Origin: Rhizobium sp. C1
Lineage (GTDB): Bacteria; Pseudomonadota; Alphaproteobacteria; Rhizobiales; Rhizobiaceae
Assembly (NCBI RefSeq): GCF_021026335.1
Contig: NZ_JAJNCY010000005.1
Location: forward strand, 248,001 to 312,000
Direction of reading: 5' to 3'
Length of the DNA stretch: 64,000 nucleotides
Shown here: positions 45,098 through 54,783 of the stretch, piece by piece
Numbering within the stretch: position 1 is the stretch's first letter
Layout of the letters: every line of letters starts with the position of its first letter
Position numbers and translations under genes: made by a program
The notes under the pieces: model-generated
What the model was told of the DNA's origin: nothing
Seen by the model: only the letters and a program-made list of their open reading frames with translations
The model's database searches: none

Positions 45098-46831
45098 TCA
45101 GCCCAGGCGCAGCCGCCGTTCGCCAAAGGCGTAGAGCGGCCGCCAGAGCAGGCGGTTGAACAGGGTGACGAAGACGCACATGACGACGATGCCGAGGACG
45201 ACGCGGGGGTAATCGCCCGCCGTGGTCGCCTGTGCGATGTAGGAGCCGAGGCCGGGCGTGACGAGCTGCGTGTTCCCCCAGCTGGCGACTTCGGCCACGA
45301 TGCTGGCATTCCACGAGCCGCCCGAAGCCGTGATGGCGCCGGTGACGTAATAGGGGAAGATGCCGGGCAGGATCACCTTGACCCACCAGCGCCAGCCCTG
45401 GATGTGGAAGCTGCGGGCCGCTTCCTTGAGGTCGCTCGGGAAGGCTGCGGTGCCGGCAATCACGTTGAACAGGATATACCACTGTGTGCCGAGGATCATC
45501 AGCGGGCTCAGCCAGATATCGGCGTTCAGCCCGAAATGCACGATCAGCACGACAAAGGCCGGAAAGGCGATATTGGCCGGGAAGGCCGCCAGGAACTGGG
45601 CGAGCGGCTGCACCTTTTCCGACAGCGACGGCCGCAGGCCGATCCATACGCCGACCGGCACCCAGATCAGCGTGGCGATGGCCATCAGCACGACGACGCG
45701 CAGCAGCGTGATGAAGCCGTCAACGACAGCCGTACCCACATCGCTCCAGCCGATGCTCACCTTGAGATAGTTGAAGCTCAGATAGCTTGCCCAGGCGGCC
45801 AGGGCGATGACCAGCGTCAACCAGATCCAGTCGATGGCGCGCGAGGCCGCCTGCGTCGTCCGGCGCGAGCCGAGTTTCGGCAGGGTCGGCAGACGGAAGG
45901 TCCAGACGAGCCGGAACAGCCACTGGAACGGCGCGACGATAAGGCGGGTCATGCGGGCGCGGCGGAAAAGATCGAGCACCCAGGATGTCGGCTCGACGCC
46001 CGAGGATGTGGTTTCGAAGCGGAACTTGTCGGCCCAGGCAACCAGCGGACGGAACAGGAACTGGTCGTAGATGATGATGACGACCAGCATGGTTACGACG
46101 GCATAGGCGATCGCCAAGAGGTTCTGCTCCTTGATGGCGAGCGCCACATAGGAGCCGACGCCCGGCAGGGTGATGGTCGTGTCGCCCACAGTGATCGCTT
46201 CGGACGCCACCACGAAGAACCAGCCGCCTGACATGGACATCATCGTGTTCCAGACGAGGCCCGGCATGGCGAAGGGCACATCGAGGCGCCAGAAACGCTG
46301 CCAGCCGGAAAGCTGAAAGCTTTTCGCCACTTCCTCCAGATCCTTCGGCTGGTTGCGCATCGACTGATACATGCTGAAGGTCATGTTCCAGGCCTGGCTG
46401 GTGAAGATGGCGAAGACCGAGGCCAACTCCGCCCCCATGACGCTGCCGGGGAAGAGATTGAGGAAGAAGGTGACGGTGAAGGTCAGGAAGCCCAGGATCG
46501 GCACCGACTGCAGAATGTCGAGGATCGGGATCAGAACCATTTCCGCGCGCCGGCTTTTGGCGGCAAGCGACGCGTAGATCAGCGTGAAGATCAGCGAAAA
46601 GACGATGGCCGTCAGCATGCGCAGCATGGTGCGCAGGGCATAGATCGGCAGATGCGACGGATCGAGCGACAGCGGCGTCGTGTCAAGCGTCGACAGCGGC
46701 GCGGTCGCCGCCTCGCCGCCATAGATGACGAGCACGATCAGCCCGACAACGAGCAGAAGGGCAAGCAGGTCCCACAGACTTGGCAGCAGGGTGCGCCGGA
46801 CGGCGAGGGGTGCGGATCTCTGATGCGTCAT
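45098..46831 (-). CDS. ABC transporter permease, fused double domain
   Basis: A 577-residue permease with two binding-protein-dependent transport domains, each with an EAA loop: LEEVAKSFQLSGWQRFWRLD and LKEAARSFHIQGWRWWVKVI. About twelve membrane helices. A single gene thus replaces a homodimer or heterodimer. ATG 46831 is preferred; ATG 46858 and one at 46909 are in frame but add non-membrane sequence. It partners the ATPase at 43756-45066. No solute-binding protein gene adjoins. It diverges from a histidine kinase. Confidence 0.87.
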   Translation of the reverse strand: MTHQRSAPLAVRRTLLPSLWDLLALLLVVGLIVLVIYGGEAATAPLSTLDTTPLSLDPSHLPIYALRTMLRMLTAIVFSLIFTLIYASLAAKSRRAEMVLIPILDILQSVPILGFLTFTVTFFLNLFPGSVMGAELASVFAIFTSQAWNMTFSMYQSMRNQPKDLEEVAKSFQLSGWQRFWRLDVPFAMPGLVWNTMMSMSGGWFFVVASEAITVGDTTITLPGVGSYVALAIKEQNLLAIAYAVVTMLVVIIIYDQFLFRPLVAWADKFRFETTSSGVEPTSWVLDLFRRARMTRLIVAPFQWLFRLVWTFRLPTLPKLGSRRTTQAASRAIDWIWLTLVIALAAWASYLSFNYLKVSIGWSDVGTAVVDGFITLLRVVVLMAIATLIWVPVGVWIGLRPSLSEKVQPLAQFLAAFPANIAFPAFVVLIVHFGLNADIWLSPLMILGTQWYILFNVIAGTAAFPSDLKEAARSFHIQGWRWWVKVILPGIFPYYVTGAITASGGSWNASIVAEVASWGNTQLVTPGLGSYIAQATTAGDYPRVVLGIVVMCVFVTLFNRLLWRPLYAFGERRLRLG

Positions 46832-47088
46832 GGTGAAAACCCTGTTCGCGTGAGTCATGAATGGAAGGATGGAGCGAAAGACCTGTTTCCAGTCCTTCGC
46901 GCATGCCACACCTATAGTTCGGCAGTTTCAGCCGGGCCATGATGCAAGAGGTCAGGGACGCAGGCTTTTCGGCTATCTGGAATATACGTTGGTATAGATG
47001 GGGAGAAACCGGTTGCCGGTTGGCCCCGAAAGGAAAATAGCTTTACGATCCGCCAATCGGCATCCGCAAAAGGTGAAAAGACGTTTCG

Positions 47089-48171
47089 ATGAGCCGCAGC
47101 GACGCAGGCAGACCGCCCCTCCGCCAACGCAACCGGCCAAGACTGAGGGCCGCCGCCATTCTGTTCCTGCTGGTGAGCGTGTTCGTTGCCGACACGATCA
47201 CCAGTTTCGAAATCGCCATGGCGGTCTTCTATATCGTCGTCATCGTTCTGGCGGTCGGCTACGTGTCCACCCGCGTGGTCATCGCGCTGGCGGGCGTGTG
47301 CGTCTTCCTGACCGTGCTCAGTCTGCTGATGTCGCAGCACGGCTCCTTCCAGACAGGCTTGATGAATTGCACCATCAGCATCGCTGCCATCGCCACCACG
47401 ACCTTCCTCGTTCTGAAGACGGTGGCGGCGCAAGCGGCAGCCTTCGAGGCGCAGGCGCAGATGGTGCGGATGGCGCGCCTCACCAGCCTGGGCGCACTGA
47501 CGGCCTCCATCGCCCATGAGGTCAACCAGCCGCTCGCCGCCATCGCGACAAGCGGCGATGCCTGCCGGCGCTGGCTCGACCGCGATCCGCCCAATATCGA
47601 CAAGGCGCGACAGGCGGTCGAACGGATCGTCTACGACGCCAACCGCGCCAGCGACGTGATCAAGCGCGTGAGAAGCCTTGCCCGAAGTGGGCCGCCGCGT
47701 ATGCAGGTGCTGGATATCAACGCGACGATCGGCGAAGCCGTGATGATCGCACAGGACGAGCTGGACAAGAACAGCGTCAGCCTGCATCTGCGCCTGACGG
47801 AAGATCTGCCCGCCATCTCCGGCGATAAGGTGCAGATCCTGCAGGTGCTCGGAAACCTGATCGGCAACGCCATTGATGCGATGCGCGATCAGCCGAGCTT
47901 CAAGAGGGAACTGGAGATTGCAACCATGCGCGACGATCAAGACCGGATCGCCATCACGGTGACGGATGCGGGCATCGGCATGAAGCCGGCCGCACTCGAC
48001 CATCTCTTCGAGGCCTTCTGGACAACCAAGGAAGACGGAATGGGCATTGGCCTTTCGATCAGCCGCTCCATCGTCGAGGCCCATGGCGGCCAGATCGCGG
48101 TAAGTTCGGCCCCGCGCATGGGCGCGACCTTCCGCATCAGCCTGCCCATCAGGACGGGAGCTGGTGCATGA
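47089..48171 (+). CDS. Membrane sensor histidine kinase (FixL/DctB-like)
   Basis: A 360-residue kinase. Four hydrophobic segments fill residues ~20-110 as a DUF4118-like sensor; HisKA has SIAHEVNQPLAAI, HATPase LGNLIGNAIDAM, VTDAGIGM and GMGIGLSISRSIVEAHGG. It is coupled by 4 bp overlap to the response regulator downstream. Its place between a binding-protein-less ABC system and the ssu genes suggests control of one of these. Confidence 0.88.
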   Translation: MSRSDAGRPPLRQRNRPRLRAAAILFLLVSVFVADTITSFEIAMAVFYIVVIVLAVGYVSTRVVIALAGVCVFLTVLSLLMSQHGSFQTGLMNCTISIAAIATTTFLVLKTVAAQAAAFEAQAQMVRMARLTSLGALTASIAHEVNQPLAAIATSGDACRRWLDRDPPNIDKARQAVERIVYDANRASDVIKRVRSLARSGPPRMQVLDINATIGEAVMIAQDELDKNSVSLHLRLTEDLPAISGDKVQILQVLGNLIGNAIDAMRDQPSFKRELEIATMRDDQDRIAITVTDAGIGMKPAALDHLFEAFWTTKEDGMGIGLSISRSIVEAHGGQIAVSSAPRMGATFRISLPIRTGAGA

Positions 48172-48824
48172 CGGCCGCCAACCCCGCCTGCGACAACAAG
48201 AAGGCCATCGTCTATATCATCGACGACGACCAGTCTGTGCGCGACGCGCTGGAAGACCTCCTCGCCTCGGTGGATCTGAACGTGAAGGCCTTCGGCTCGA
48301 CCCAGGCCTTTCTCGAGCACGGGCTCGTTGAGGCCCCGGCCTGTCTGGTCCTCGACATCCGCATGCCCGGCCAGAGCGGGCTCGATTTCCAGCGCGAGAT
48401 GGCGAGGCTGGGGATTGAGGTGCCGGTCATCTTCATCACCGGCCATGGCGATATCGAGATGTCGGTGCGTGCCATGAAGGAAGGCGCAATCGAGTTCCTG
48501 ACCAAGCCGTTCCGTGATCAGGACCTGCTCGATGCCATCCATCGCGGTATCCGGATCGACATGCAGCGTCGCGCCGAGACAGGTGCCGCCGCCCAGCTTC
48601 GCAGGCTCTGGTCCGATCTGTCGCCCGGCGAGCAGGATGTCATGCGGCTTGTCGTGCAGGGCCTGCTCAACAAGCAGATCGCTGCAGAACTTGGCGTCAG
48701 CGAGATCACGGTCAAGGTCCGGCGCGGCCAGGTCATGCGAAAGATGCAGGCGAAAACGCTCGCCGACCTGATCCGCATCGCCGATCGGCTGGAGGGGGAT
48801 ACAAAGCCGCCTTTGTCGGGTTGA
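48168..48824 (+). CDS. FixJ/LuxR-type response regulator
   Basis: A 218-residue regulator. The receiver has DDDQSVRDALEDLL, phospho-acceptor LVLDIRMPGQSG and TKPFRDQDLL. The LuxR-type DNA-binding domain is LSPGEQDVMRLVVQGLLNKQ and IAAELGVSEITVKVRRGQ. Partner of the kinase upstream. It ends 123 bp before ssuA. Confidence 0.92.
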   Translation: MTAANPACDNKKAIVYIIDDDQSVRDALEDLLASVDLNVKAFGSTQAFLEHGLVEAPACLVLDIRMPGQSGLDFQREMARLGIEVPVIFITGHGDIEMSVRAMKEGAIEFLTKPFRDQDLLDAIHRGIRIDMQRRAETGAAAQLRRLWSDLSPGEQDVMRLVVQGLLNKQIAAELGVSEITVKVRRGQVMRKMQAKTLADLIRIADRLEGDTKPPLSG

Positions 48825-48879
48825 GCGCACAAAACGAAAAGTTCGGCTCGCCTCCGCTCGCAAATTAGAATACTTTATC

Positions 48880-48896
48880 TCTATAAACCTAGTAGA
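48880..48896. promoter_or_regulatory. Candidate sulfonate-regulon operator upstream of ssuA
   Basis: TCTATAAACCTAGTAGA, 52 bp upstream of the ssuA ATG. It shares TCTA-N9-TAGA with sites before ssuD and the FAD-binding gene, as LysR-type activator sites (T-N11-A) often do. Confidence 0.5.
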
Positions 48897-48947
48897 CATA
48901 TATAGGCTCTTCTCATCGGCATATCCCATGCTCAACGAGAGGATCCC

Positions 48948-49898
48948 ATGTTGAAACTGACGCGACGCACTCTGGCAGGCTTGATTGCCGGCGCAGGCCT
49001 TCTGGCCGCCACCGGCTTGTCGGCGGCCGAACTTACCGAACTCAAGATCGGCTATCAGAAGACCAATCTTCCGGTCATCGCGCGCCAGCAGCAGGTGATC
49101 GAAAAGGCTCTGCCGAAGGGCGTGACGGTCAAGTGGGTCGAATTCAGCGCCGGTCCGCCGCTCGTTGAGGCGCTGAATGCCGGCTCTGTCGATCTCGGCT
49201 GGACGGGCGATGCGCCGCCGATCTTCGGGCAGGCTGCGGGTGCGGCCATCGTCTATGTCGCGGCGCTTCCCTCCAATGGCGCGGGCGAGGCCATCTTCGT
49301 CAAACCGGAATCGAGCGTCAAATCGGTGGCCGAGCTGAAGGGCAAGAAGGTCGGCGTCGGCAAGGGCACAAGCGCGCATAACCTGCTTGTCGCCGCGCTC
49401 GAAAAGGCGGGCCTGACGCTCTCCGACATCACGCCCGTCTATCTTGCGCCGCCGGATGCGGCAGCGGCCTTTGCCAGCGACAAGATCGACGCCTGGGCGG
49501 TCTGGGATCCTTTCTTTGCTGTCGCGGAAACGCGTTACAAGCCGCGTGTTCTCGCCACGACCGACAAGACGCTCGACGTGAAGACCTACTTCCTCGGCAA
49601 TCGCGACTTCGTCGCCGCTCATCCCGATACGGTCAAGCTGACCATCGCCGCTCTGGGCGAAGCGGCCAAATGGGCGGACACGCATCGCGATCAGGTTGCC
49701 CAGGCGCTGCACGACGTCACGGGCGTGCCGCTGGAGGCGCAGACGCTCGCCGCCAACCGCTCGCAATTCGGCATCGAGCCGATTACGCCCCAGATCATTG
49801 CCACCCAGCAGCAGACGGCCGACCGCTTCTTCAAGCTCGGTCTCCTGCCCAGGCAGATCGTCGTCAAGGACGCCGTCTGGTCGCAAGCCGGGCTCTGA
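48948..49898 (+). CDS. ssuA: Aliphatic sulfonate ABC transporter substrate-binding protein
   Basis: A 316-residue binding protein with a signal peptide of about 27 residues ending GLSAA. ELKIGYQKTNLPVIARQQ, GAGEAIFVKPESSVKSVAEL and GVGKGTSAHNLLVAALEKAG are the SsuA hallmarks. It captures aliphatic sulfonates in the periplasm. ssuC and ssuB follow; ssuD converges 2 kb away. Expression is expected under sulfate limitation. Confidence 0.93.
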   Translation: MLKLTRRTLAGLIAGAGLLAATGLSAAELTELKIGYQKTNLPVIARQQQVIEKALPKGVTVKWVEFSAGPPLVEALNAGSVDLGWTGDAPPIFGQAAGAAIVYVAALPSNGAGEAIFVKPESSVKSVAELKGKKVGVGKGTSAHNLLVAALEKAGLTLSDITPVYLAPPDAAAAFASDKIDAWAVWDPFFAVAETRYKPRVLATTDKTLDVKTYFLGNRDFVAAHPDTVKLTIAALGEAAKWADTHRDQVAQALHDVTGVPLEAQTLAANRSQFGIEPITPQIIATQQQTADRFFKLGLLPRQIVVKDAVWSQAGL

Positions 49899-49973
49899 TC
49901 ATCCATCTGTGAACGGTTGCAGGCAGGCCCGAACCGGCCCGCCTGCAAAGGCCATCCCCCGAAAGGAGCTGCG

Positions 49974-50753
49974 ATGCGCAAGTCTCTGCAATCCGTCGGA
50001 CACGACGTCATCGGCTGGCTTCTGCCGGCCGCCATTCTGCTGCTCTGGGAGCTGGCGGCGCGGACGGGCCTCATCTCGGCCGATGTCCTGCCGGCACCCT
50101 CTGCCGTGCTTTCGGCCTTCTGGCGACTGCTGCTCTCCGGCGAACTCCCGCACAACATCGCCATCAGCACGGTCCGCGCGCTGGCCGGCTTCGCCATCGG
50201 CGGCGCGATCGGCCTCTTCTTCGGCCTCCTGAACGGGCTTTCGGGCATGGCCCGCAACGTCACCGACACGACGCTGCAGATGGTGCGCAACATCCCGCAT
50301 CTGGCGCTCATCCCGCTGGTCATCCTGTGGTTCGGCATTGACGAGGAGGCGAAGCTTTTCCTCGTCGCGCTCGGCGTCTTCTTCCCGATCTATGTCAACA
50401 CGCTGCTCGGCATCCAGAATTGCGATCCGCAGCTCATCGAAATGGGCCGCGTCTACGGCATGTCGCGCACGGCGCTTTTCCTGCGCGTCATCCTGCCCGG
50501 CGCCCTGCCCTCGATGTTCACCGGGTTGCGCTATGCGCTCGGCATCATGTGGCTGACGCTGATCGTCGCCGAAACCATCGCAGCCTCCTCCGGCCTTGGC
50601 TACATGGCCATGCAGGCGCGCGAGTTCATGCTGCTCGACGTGGTAGTGCTGTCCATTCTGATCTACGCACTGCTGGGCAAGCTCGCCGACAGCCTTGCCC
50701 GCTTCCTCGAACGCCAGTGCCTGCAATGGCACCCGGCCTTCCGCACCGCCTGA
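49974..50753 (+). CDS. ssuC: Aliphatic sulfonate ABC transporter permease
   Basis: A 259-residue permease with about six membrane helices. [20 protein letters not shown] and the EAA-like loop [20 protein letters not shown] are the SsuC signature. GAAAGGAGCTGCG precedes ATG 49974, which decides the start over an upstream ATG at 49917. It forms the channel of the SsuABC importer. Confidence 0.93.
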   Translation: MRKSLQSVGHDVIGWLLPAAILLLWELAARTGLISADVLPAPSAVLSAFWRLLLSGELPHNIAISTVRALAGFAIGGAIGLFFGLLNGLSGMARNVTDTTLQMVRNIPHLALIPLVILWFGIDEEAKLFLVALGVFFPIYVNTLLGIQNCDPQLIEMGRVYGMSRTALFLRVILPGALPSMFTGLRYALGIMWLTLIVAETIAASSGLGYMAMQAREFMLLDVVVLSILIYALLGKLADSLARFLERQCLQWHPAFRTA

Positions 50754-50778
50754 CCGGAAAGATGAAGGAACAGAAGAC

Positions 50779-51603
50779 ATGACCGTCCTTGCTTTCGACA
50801 AGACTATCAAAATCCAGAGTTCTGATGGGGCGCAGACCCAAGCCCCGCAGGCCCGGACCTCGCAGGTGCCGGCAGCCCCCATCGCCTTTTCGTTTCGCGG
50901 CGTGACGCGCAGTTTCGGCGACAAGACCGTGCTGAAGGGCATCGATCTTGATGTGCCAGCGGGGCAGTTCCTCGCCGTCATCGGCAAGAGCGGCTGCGGC
51001 AAGAGCACGCTGCTTCGCCTGTTGACCGGTCTTGACCAGCCGAGTTCCGGCGACCTCATCGTCAACAGCGACGGGGAGCATGGCAACCGAACCCGCATCA
51101 TGTTCCAGGAGCCGCGGCTGTTGCCATGGAACAGGGTCGGTCGCAATGTCGAAGTCGGCCTCACCGGGATCGCAAAGGGCGAAGAGGCGCGCGCCAAGTC
51201 GCTCGGCATGCTGGAGGAGGTCGGCCTTGCCGACCGGGCCAACGAATGGCCGTCCGTTCTCTCCGGCGGCCAGCGCCAGCGCGTGGCGCTGGCCCGCGCG
51301 CTTGTGGCGCATCCCTTCATTCTGGCGCTCGACGAACCGCTCGGCGCGCTCGACGCGCTGACCCGCCTGGAGATGCAGGCCCTTCTGGAGCGCATCTGGC
51401 AGCAACAGCGCTTCACCGCCGTTCTGGTCACCCACGACGTGTCCGAAGCCGTGACGCTGGCAGACCGGGTGATCGTCATCGAGGAAGGCCGTATCGCGCT
51501 CGATCTCGACATCCCCCTGCCCCGCCCACGCCGCCACGGCTCGGCGGAACTGGCGAGGCTGGAAGGCCTTATTCTGGAGCGGCTGCTCGGCAAGGGCGGC
51601 TGA
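50779..51603 (+). CDS. ssuB: Aliphatic sulfonate ABC transporter ATP-binding protein
   Basis: A 274-residue ATPase. Walker [11 protein letters not shown]-loop [11 protein letters not shown], signature [14 protein letters not shown], Walker [12 protein letters not shown]. The N-terminal ~35 residues are an alanine- and glutamine-rich extension. Start ATG 50779 after GAAGGAACAG. It ends just before a strong bidirectional terminator. Confidence 0.93.
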   Translation: MTVLAFDKTIKIQSSDGAQTQAPQARTSQVPAAPIAFSFRGVTRSFGDKTVLKGIDLDVPAGQFLAVIGKSGCGKSTLLRLLTGLDQPSSGDLIVNSDGEHGNRTRIMFQEPRLLPWNRVGRNVEVGLTGIAKGEEARAKSLGMLEEVGLADRANEWPSVLSGGQRQRVALARALVAHPFILALDEPLGALDALTRLEMQALLERIWQQQRFTAVLVTHDVSEAVTLADRVIVIEEGRIALDLDIPLPRPRRHGSAELARLEGLILERLLGKGG

Positions 51604-51638
51604 ACGGGCGCCGCTCCCGTCATTCGCCAAGCACGCAG

Positions 51639-51681
51639 AAATGAGAAGGGCGGGGAATTGAATTCCCCGCCCTTCTCATTT
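51639..51681. terminator. Bidirectional terminator between ssuB and ssuD
   Basis: A 21-bp perfect inverted repeat centred at 51660, with AAATGAGAAGGG on the left arm and CCCTTCTCATTT on the right, T-rich on both outer ends. It separates converging ssuB and ssuD. Confidence 0.85.
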
Positions 51682-51706
51682 GCACGGTCATGATCGCCGG
51701 GCTGCC

Positions 51707-52882
51707 TCAGGAGGCCGCCGCGATCTTCGCCTTGACATTACCGCCATGGCCGCCGCCGCCGAAGATCTGTTCGTCGCCGAAGGAGGAGCGCAGGCGCTTG
51801 TGGGGCTTGCCGAGACCGATTTCCGGGAAGAGAAGTTCCGACACGCGGTAGGCCTCTTCGAGATGCGGATAGCCCGAGGCAATCACCGTATCGATGCCGA
51901 GCGCCTGATATTCGCGCAGCCGTTCGGCAATCGTCTTCGGCGAACCGACGAGCGCAGTGCCTGCACCGGAACGGACGAGGCCAATGCCTGCCCAGAGATT
52001 GGGGGAGACTTCCAGCTTGTCGCGGCGACCGCCATGCAGCGCCACCATGCGGGCCTGACCGACGGAGTCGGAATTCTTGGTCAGCACTTCCTGTGCTGCG
52101 GCAATCGTCTCGTCGGAGAGCTTGGAGATCAGGCGGTCTGCTGCTTCCCAGGCCTCTTCGTCCGTCTCGCGAACGATGAAATGCAGACGAATGCCGAAGG
52201 TCACCTCGCGGCCGGCCTTTGCGGCGGCCTTGCGCACGGCGGCGATCTTTTCGGCAACCTGTGCCGGCGGCTCGCCCCAGGTCAGATACTTGTCGACGAG
52301 ACCGACGGAGAAGTCGATGGCGGCATCCGATGACCCGCCGAAATAGACCGGCGGCTTGGGAGCCTGCACCGGCGGCAGGACGAGCTTGGCGTTGTGCGCC
52401 TGGATATACCTGCCGTCGAGATGGGCATGGCCGGTTTCGATCAGATCGTTGAAGACCTTGAAGAATTCGGCCGCGTGATCGTAACGCTCGTCATGCGGCA
52501 GGAAGATGCCGTCGCCGGCGAGTTCCTGCGCGCTGCCGCCGACAACGATATTGAGCAGCAGGCGGCCGTTCGACACGCGATCGAGCGTCGAGGCGAGACG
52601 GGCATAATAGGCCGGCGTTGCCGTGCCGGGGCGGATGGCGACGAGGAATTTCAGCTTCTCCGTCACAGCGGCGAGGTTCGCAGCCAGAACGAAGGATTCT
52701 TCGCAGGCCGCACCCACCGGGATCAGCACGCCGGAATAGCCGAGGCGGTCCGAGGCAATGGCGATCTCGCGGAGATAAGCCGGATCGGCCGGGCGCACGA
52801 GATCGTCTGAGCCGAGATAGGACCCATCGCCGGAACTCGGAATGAACCAGAGGAAATCGAGAGGTTTGTCGGTGGCTGTCAT
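51707..52882 (-). CDS. ssuD: FMNH2-dependent alkanesulfonate monooxygenase
   Basis: A 391-residue luciferase-like monooxygenase of full length. [37 protein letters not shown] and [16 protein letters not shown], and [16 protein letters not shown] are SsuD blocks. It releases sulfite from alkanesulfonates with reduced flavin and O2. No SsuE flavin reductase is in the window. It is transcribed towards ssuB, with a terminator between. A candidate operator lies 83 bp upstream. Confidence 0.95.
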   Translation of the reverse strand: MTATDKPLDFLWFIPSSGDGSYLGSDDLVRPADPAYLREIAIASDRLGYSGVLIPVGAACEESFVLAANLAAVTEKLKFLVAIRPGTATPAYYARLASTLDRVSNGRLLLNIVVGGSAQELAGDGIFLPHDERYDHAAEFFKVFNDLIETGHAHLDGRYIQAHNAKLVLPPVQAPKPPVYFGGSSDAAIDFSVGLVDKYLTWGEPPAQVAEKIAAVRKAAAKAGREVTFGIRLHFIVRETDEEAWEAADRLISKLSDETIAAAQEVLTKNSDSVGQARMVALHGGRRDKLEVSPNLWAGIGLVRSGAGTALVGSPKTIAERLREYQALGIDTVIASGYPHLEEAYRVSELLFPEIGLGKPHKRLRSSFGDEQIFGGGGHGGNVKAKIAAAS

Positions 52883-52964
52883 GATTTAGAGTCTCCCTTG
52901 CAGGCCGCTACCGTTGTCAGGCGTCAGGAGCAATGTCGCATACGGGTAAAACCTGTACAGTTTA

Positions 52965-52981
52965 TCTATAATAATTATAGA
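52965..52981. promoter_or_regulatory. Candidate sulfonate-regulon operator upstream of ssuD
   Basis: TCTATAATAATTATAGA is a near-perfect palindrome (CTATAAT-A-ATTATAG) in an AT-rich gap, matching the sites before ssuA and the FAD-binding gene. Confidence 0.5.
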
Positions 52982-53005
52982 CAATAATGCGGAATAATTT
53001 TCTCA

Positions 53006-54457
53006 TCATGCGGACGCGCGCGATGGCGCGGCAGCTGTCTCGTCCGGCGCGGCCCAGGCGGCGAGATCCTCACCGACGCGCGCGGCAATGAAAACGGCAT
53101 AGTCGCTGACCTGCGGCAGGCCCATCAGCTCGCCGAACGTGCCGCGCGCCAGTGGTCCCGCCACGTAAAGTCCGTCAACGACGCGTCCCCCGGCATCGAT
53201 CGCGCGGCCATCGCGGGCGCAGAGAATGCCAAGCCCCGTGGGGCAGGCGGTCACTTTGCCCTGCCGGGCGAGGCTTGCCAGAAACGGCTGCGAGGCCAGC
53301 ACACCGCCATGATCGGGCCCGGTGGTGACGATCACCTTGTCGACATGCCGGCGGACCGTCTGCCGCGACCGCCGCGGCTTCAGCGTCACCCATATCCCTT
53401 GCGCATCGGCGCCGGCGGCGGCGACCGAGGCGGCGAGAACCGTCAGCCGGCCGGCCGAAATCGCCCGCTCGACGGCCGCCTCGACCTGCGGCGCGATGCG
53501 AAAGCGATGCACGTCCCAGAAGGGGCGCACATGGCGCGCGATCCGCCGCCGCTCCGCCACAGGCAAGCGCTGCCAGATCTCCTGTCCCTGGGCACGGACG
53601 GCATCGAGCACACTATGCCATGTCCGCCCTTCCGCCTCCGCTGCGCGCAGCGTCACGCGCACACGGCGCAACAGGTCGGATGCCGTCGCAGCGGGTTGGC
53701 TGAGGAAATCGCCAAAGGGTTCCTGCACTTGCGGCGCATGCCCGCGCGAGCGCAGGCCGCGCCGTGAGATCGAGAGGATGTCACCGGTATGTCCACGCGC
53801 CTCGAGTGCGGCGATCACGTCGGCCGCGGTAAGACCGTTGCCGACAATCAGGATACGATCCGTATCGCCGACCGAGGCGAGCGCGTCGGGACGTGTGGCG
53901 TCGGCAATGAGGTTCGGATCGTTGCGCAATCCGGCGAGCACACCCGGCAGCCCGGGGGCGGGATGGGTCGCCGCCAGAATGACGATATCGGCCTCGATGG
54001 ACAGGCCATCCGCCGCCGAAACCATCCAGCGCGGGCCCTGTCTTTGAATATTTTCGACCCTCGCGCGGTGATGCCATACGGCGCCACTCGCCAGCCACGG
54101 CGCCAGATGGTCGGCGACATAGCGCCCGAAAAGCCCCCGGCGCGGATAGTGCAATCCATCCTCCGCAAGGGCCTCGCCATCGTCCTTCAGTGCATCGGTG
54201 CGCTCGATCCAGTCCTGGAAATGGCCCGGAGCATCCGGATAAAGGCTCATGCGGCCTGCCGGCACATTGATCCGATGAACGCTTTCCTCCGTGTCATAGG
54301 CGAGCCCCGCGCCCAGCCTTTCGCGCGGCTCGAACACGACGATATCGATAGCGAGGCCCTGCCTGCGGCTTGTGGCGAGGTGCAGGGCAATGGCGCCGCC
54401 GGTAAAGCCGCCGCCAACGATGGCGACCGTCAGTCGCGCAGGCTTGCTGGGATGCAT
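53006..54457 (-). CDS. FAD/NAD(P)-binding protein (NAD_binding_9 type)
   Basis: A 483-residue flavoprotein. VAIVGGGFTGGAIALHLATS is the first Rossmann motif; RINVPAGRMSLYPDAP and LYVAGPLARGTFGELMGLPQ are family blocks. A second nucleotide motif is ILIVGNGLTAADVIAAL. Start ATG 54457 follows GAGGAGAAGGGG. It may supply or use reduced flavin in sulfonate metabolism, suggested only by its neighbourhood and a shared operator. The precise reaction is unknown. Confidence 0.82.
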   Translation of the reverse strand: MHPSKPARLTVAIVGGGFTGGAIALHLATSRRQGLAIDIVVFEPRERLGAGLAYDTEESVHRINVPAGRMSLYPDAPGHFQDWIERTDALKDDGEALAEDGLHYPRRGLFGRYVADHLAPWLASGAVWHHRARVENIQRQGPRWMVSAADGLSIEADIVILAATHPAPGLPGVLAGLRNDPNLIADATRPDALASVGDTDRILIVGNGLTAADVIAALEARGHTGDILSISRRGLRSRGHAPQVQEPFGDFLSQPAATASDLLRRVRVTLRAAEAEGRTWHSVLDAVRAQGQEIWQRLPVAERRRIARHVRPFWDVHRFRIAPQVEAAVERAISAGRLTVLAASVAAAGADAQGIWVTLKPRRSRQTVRRHVDKVIVTTGPDHGGVLASQPFLASLARQGKVTACPTGLGILCARDGRAIDAGGRVVDGLYVAGPLARGTFGELMGLPQVSDYAVFIAARVGEDLAAWAAPDETAAAPSRASA

Positions 54458-54542
54458 CACTTGCCCCTTCTCCTCACTCCCGGCCAGAACACTCGCCCGC
54501 CGGGCGCGTTCATGGGCCATGATGGCCACATGATACATAAAA

Positions 54543-54559
54543 TCTACTCAAATAGTAGA
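54543..54559. promoter_or_regulatory. Candidate sulfonate-regulon operator upstream of FAD-binding gene
   Basis: TCTACTCAAATAGTAGA is an inverted repeat (TCTACT-N5-AGTAGA), 86 bp upstream of the start. It matches the ssuA and ssuD sites in form. Confidence 0.5.
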
Positions 54560-54719
54560 TCATTGTTTCGAAGCCCTCGGCGACCCGGAGCAATTTTTCC
54601 CTTGCGCGGGCTTTTCCGCGAAATCGTCTGCAGCAGCAGGGGGCGGTAAAGGCTTATCTCTGCGCCACCCGTTGAAATCAGCCCTGCCCGCATCTGCTCT
54701 CTCCCATGCCGCCAGCAGG

Positions 54720-54754
54720 TTGAAGCACATCATTTCTGACGCTATATTGCGTCA
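54720..54754 (+). promoter_or_regulatory. Promoter and operator of the second Xre/RES operon
   Basis: TTGAAG (54720-54725), 17-bp spacer and TATATT (54743-54748) form a clear promoter. TGACGC-TATATT-GCGTCA (54737-54754) is a perfect inverted repeat centred on the -10. An antitoxin bound there would block transcription, as expected for autoregulation. Confidence 0.7.
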
Positions 54755-54783
54755 ATGTGATTGTGAAGGAGCGAGGTGAGGGA

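Noticed and set aside
46912-47088. A sulfonate-type operator in the gap before the kinase
   Set aside because: TCTGG..TATAGA there has 23-bp spacing and does not match the 17-bp TCTA-N9-TAGA form.
47937-49886. A long minus-strand frame opposite the kinase, regulator and ssuA
   Set aside because: Antisense shadow; no start signal or domain.
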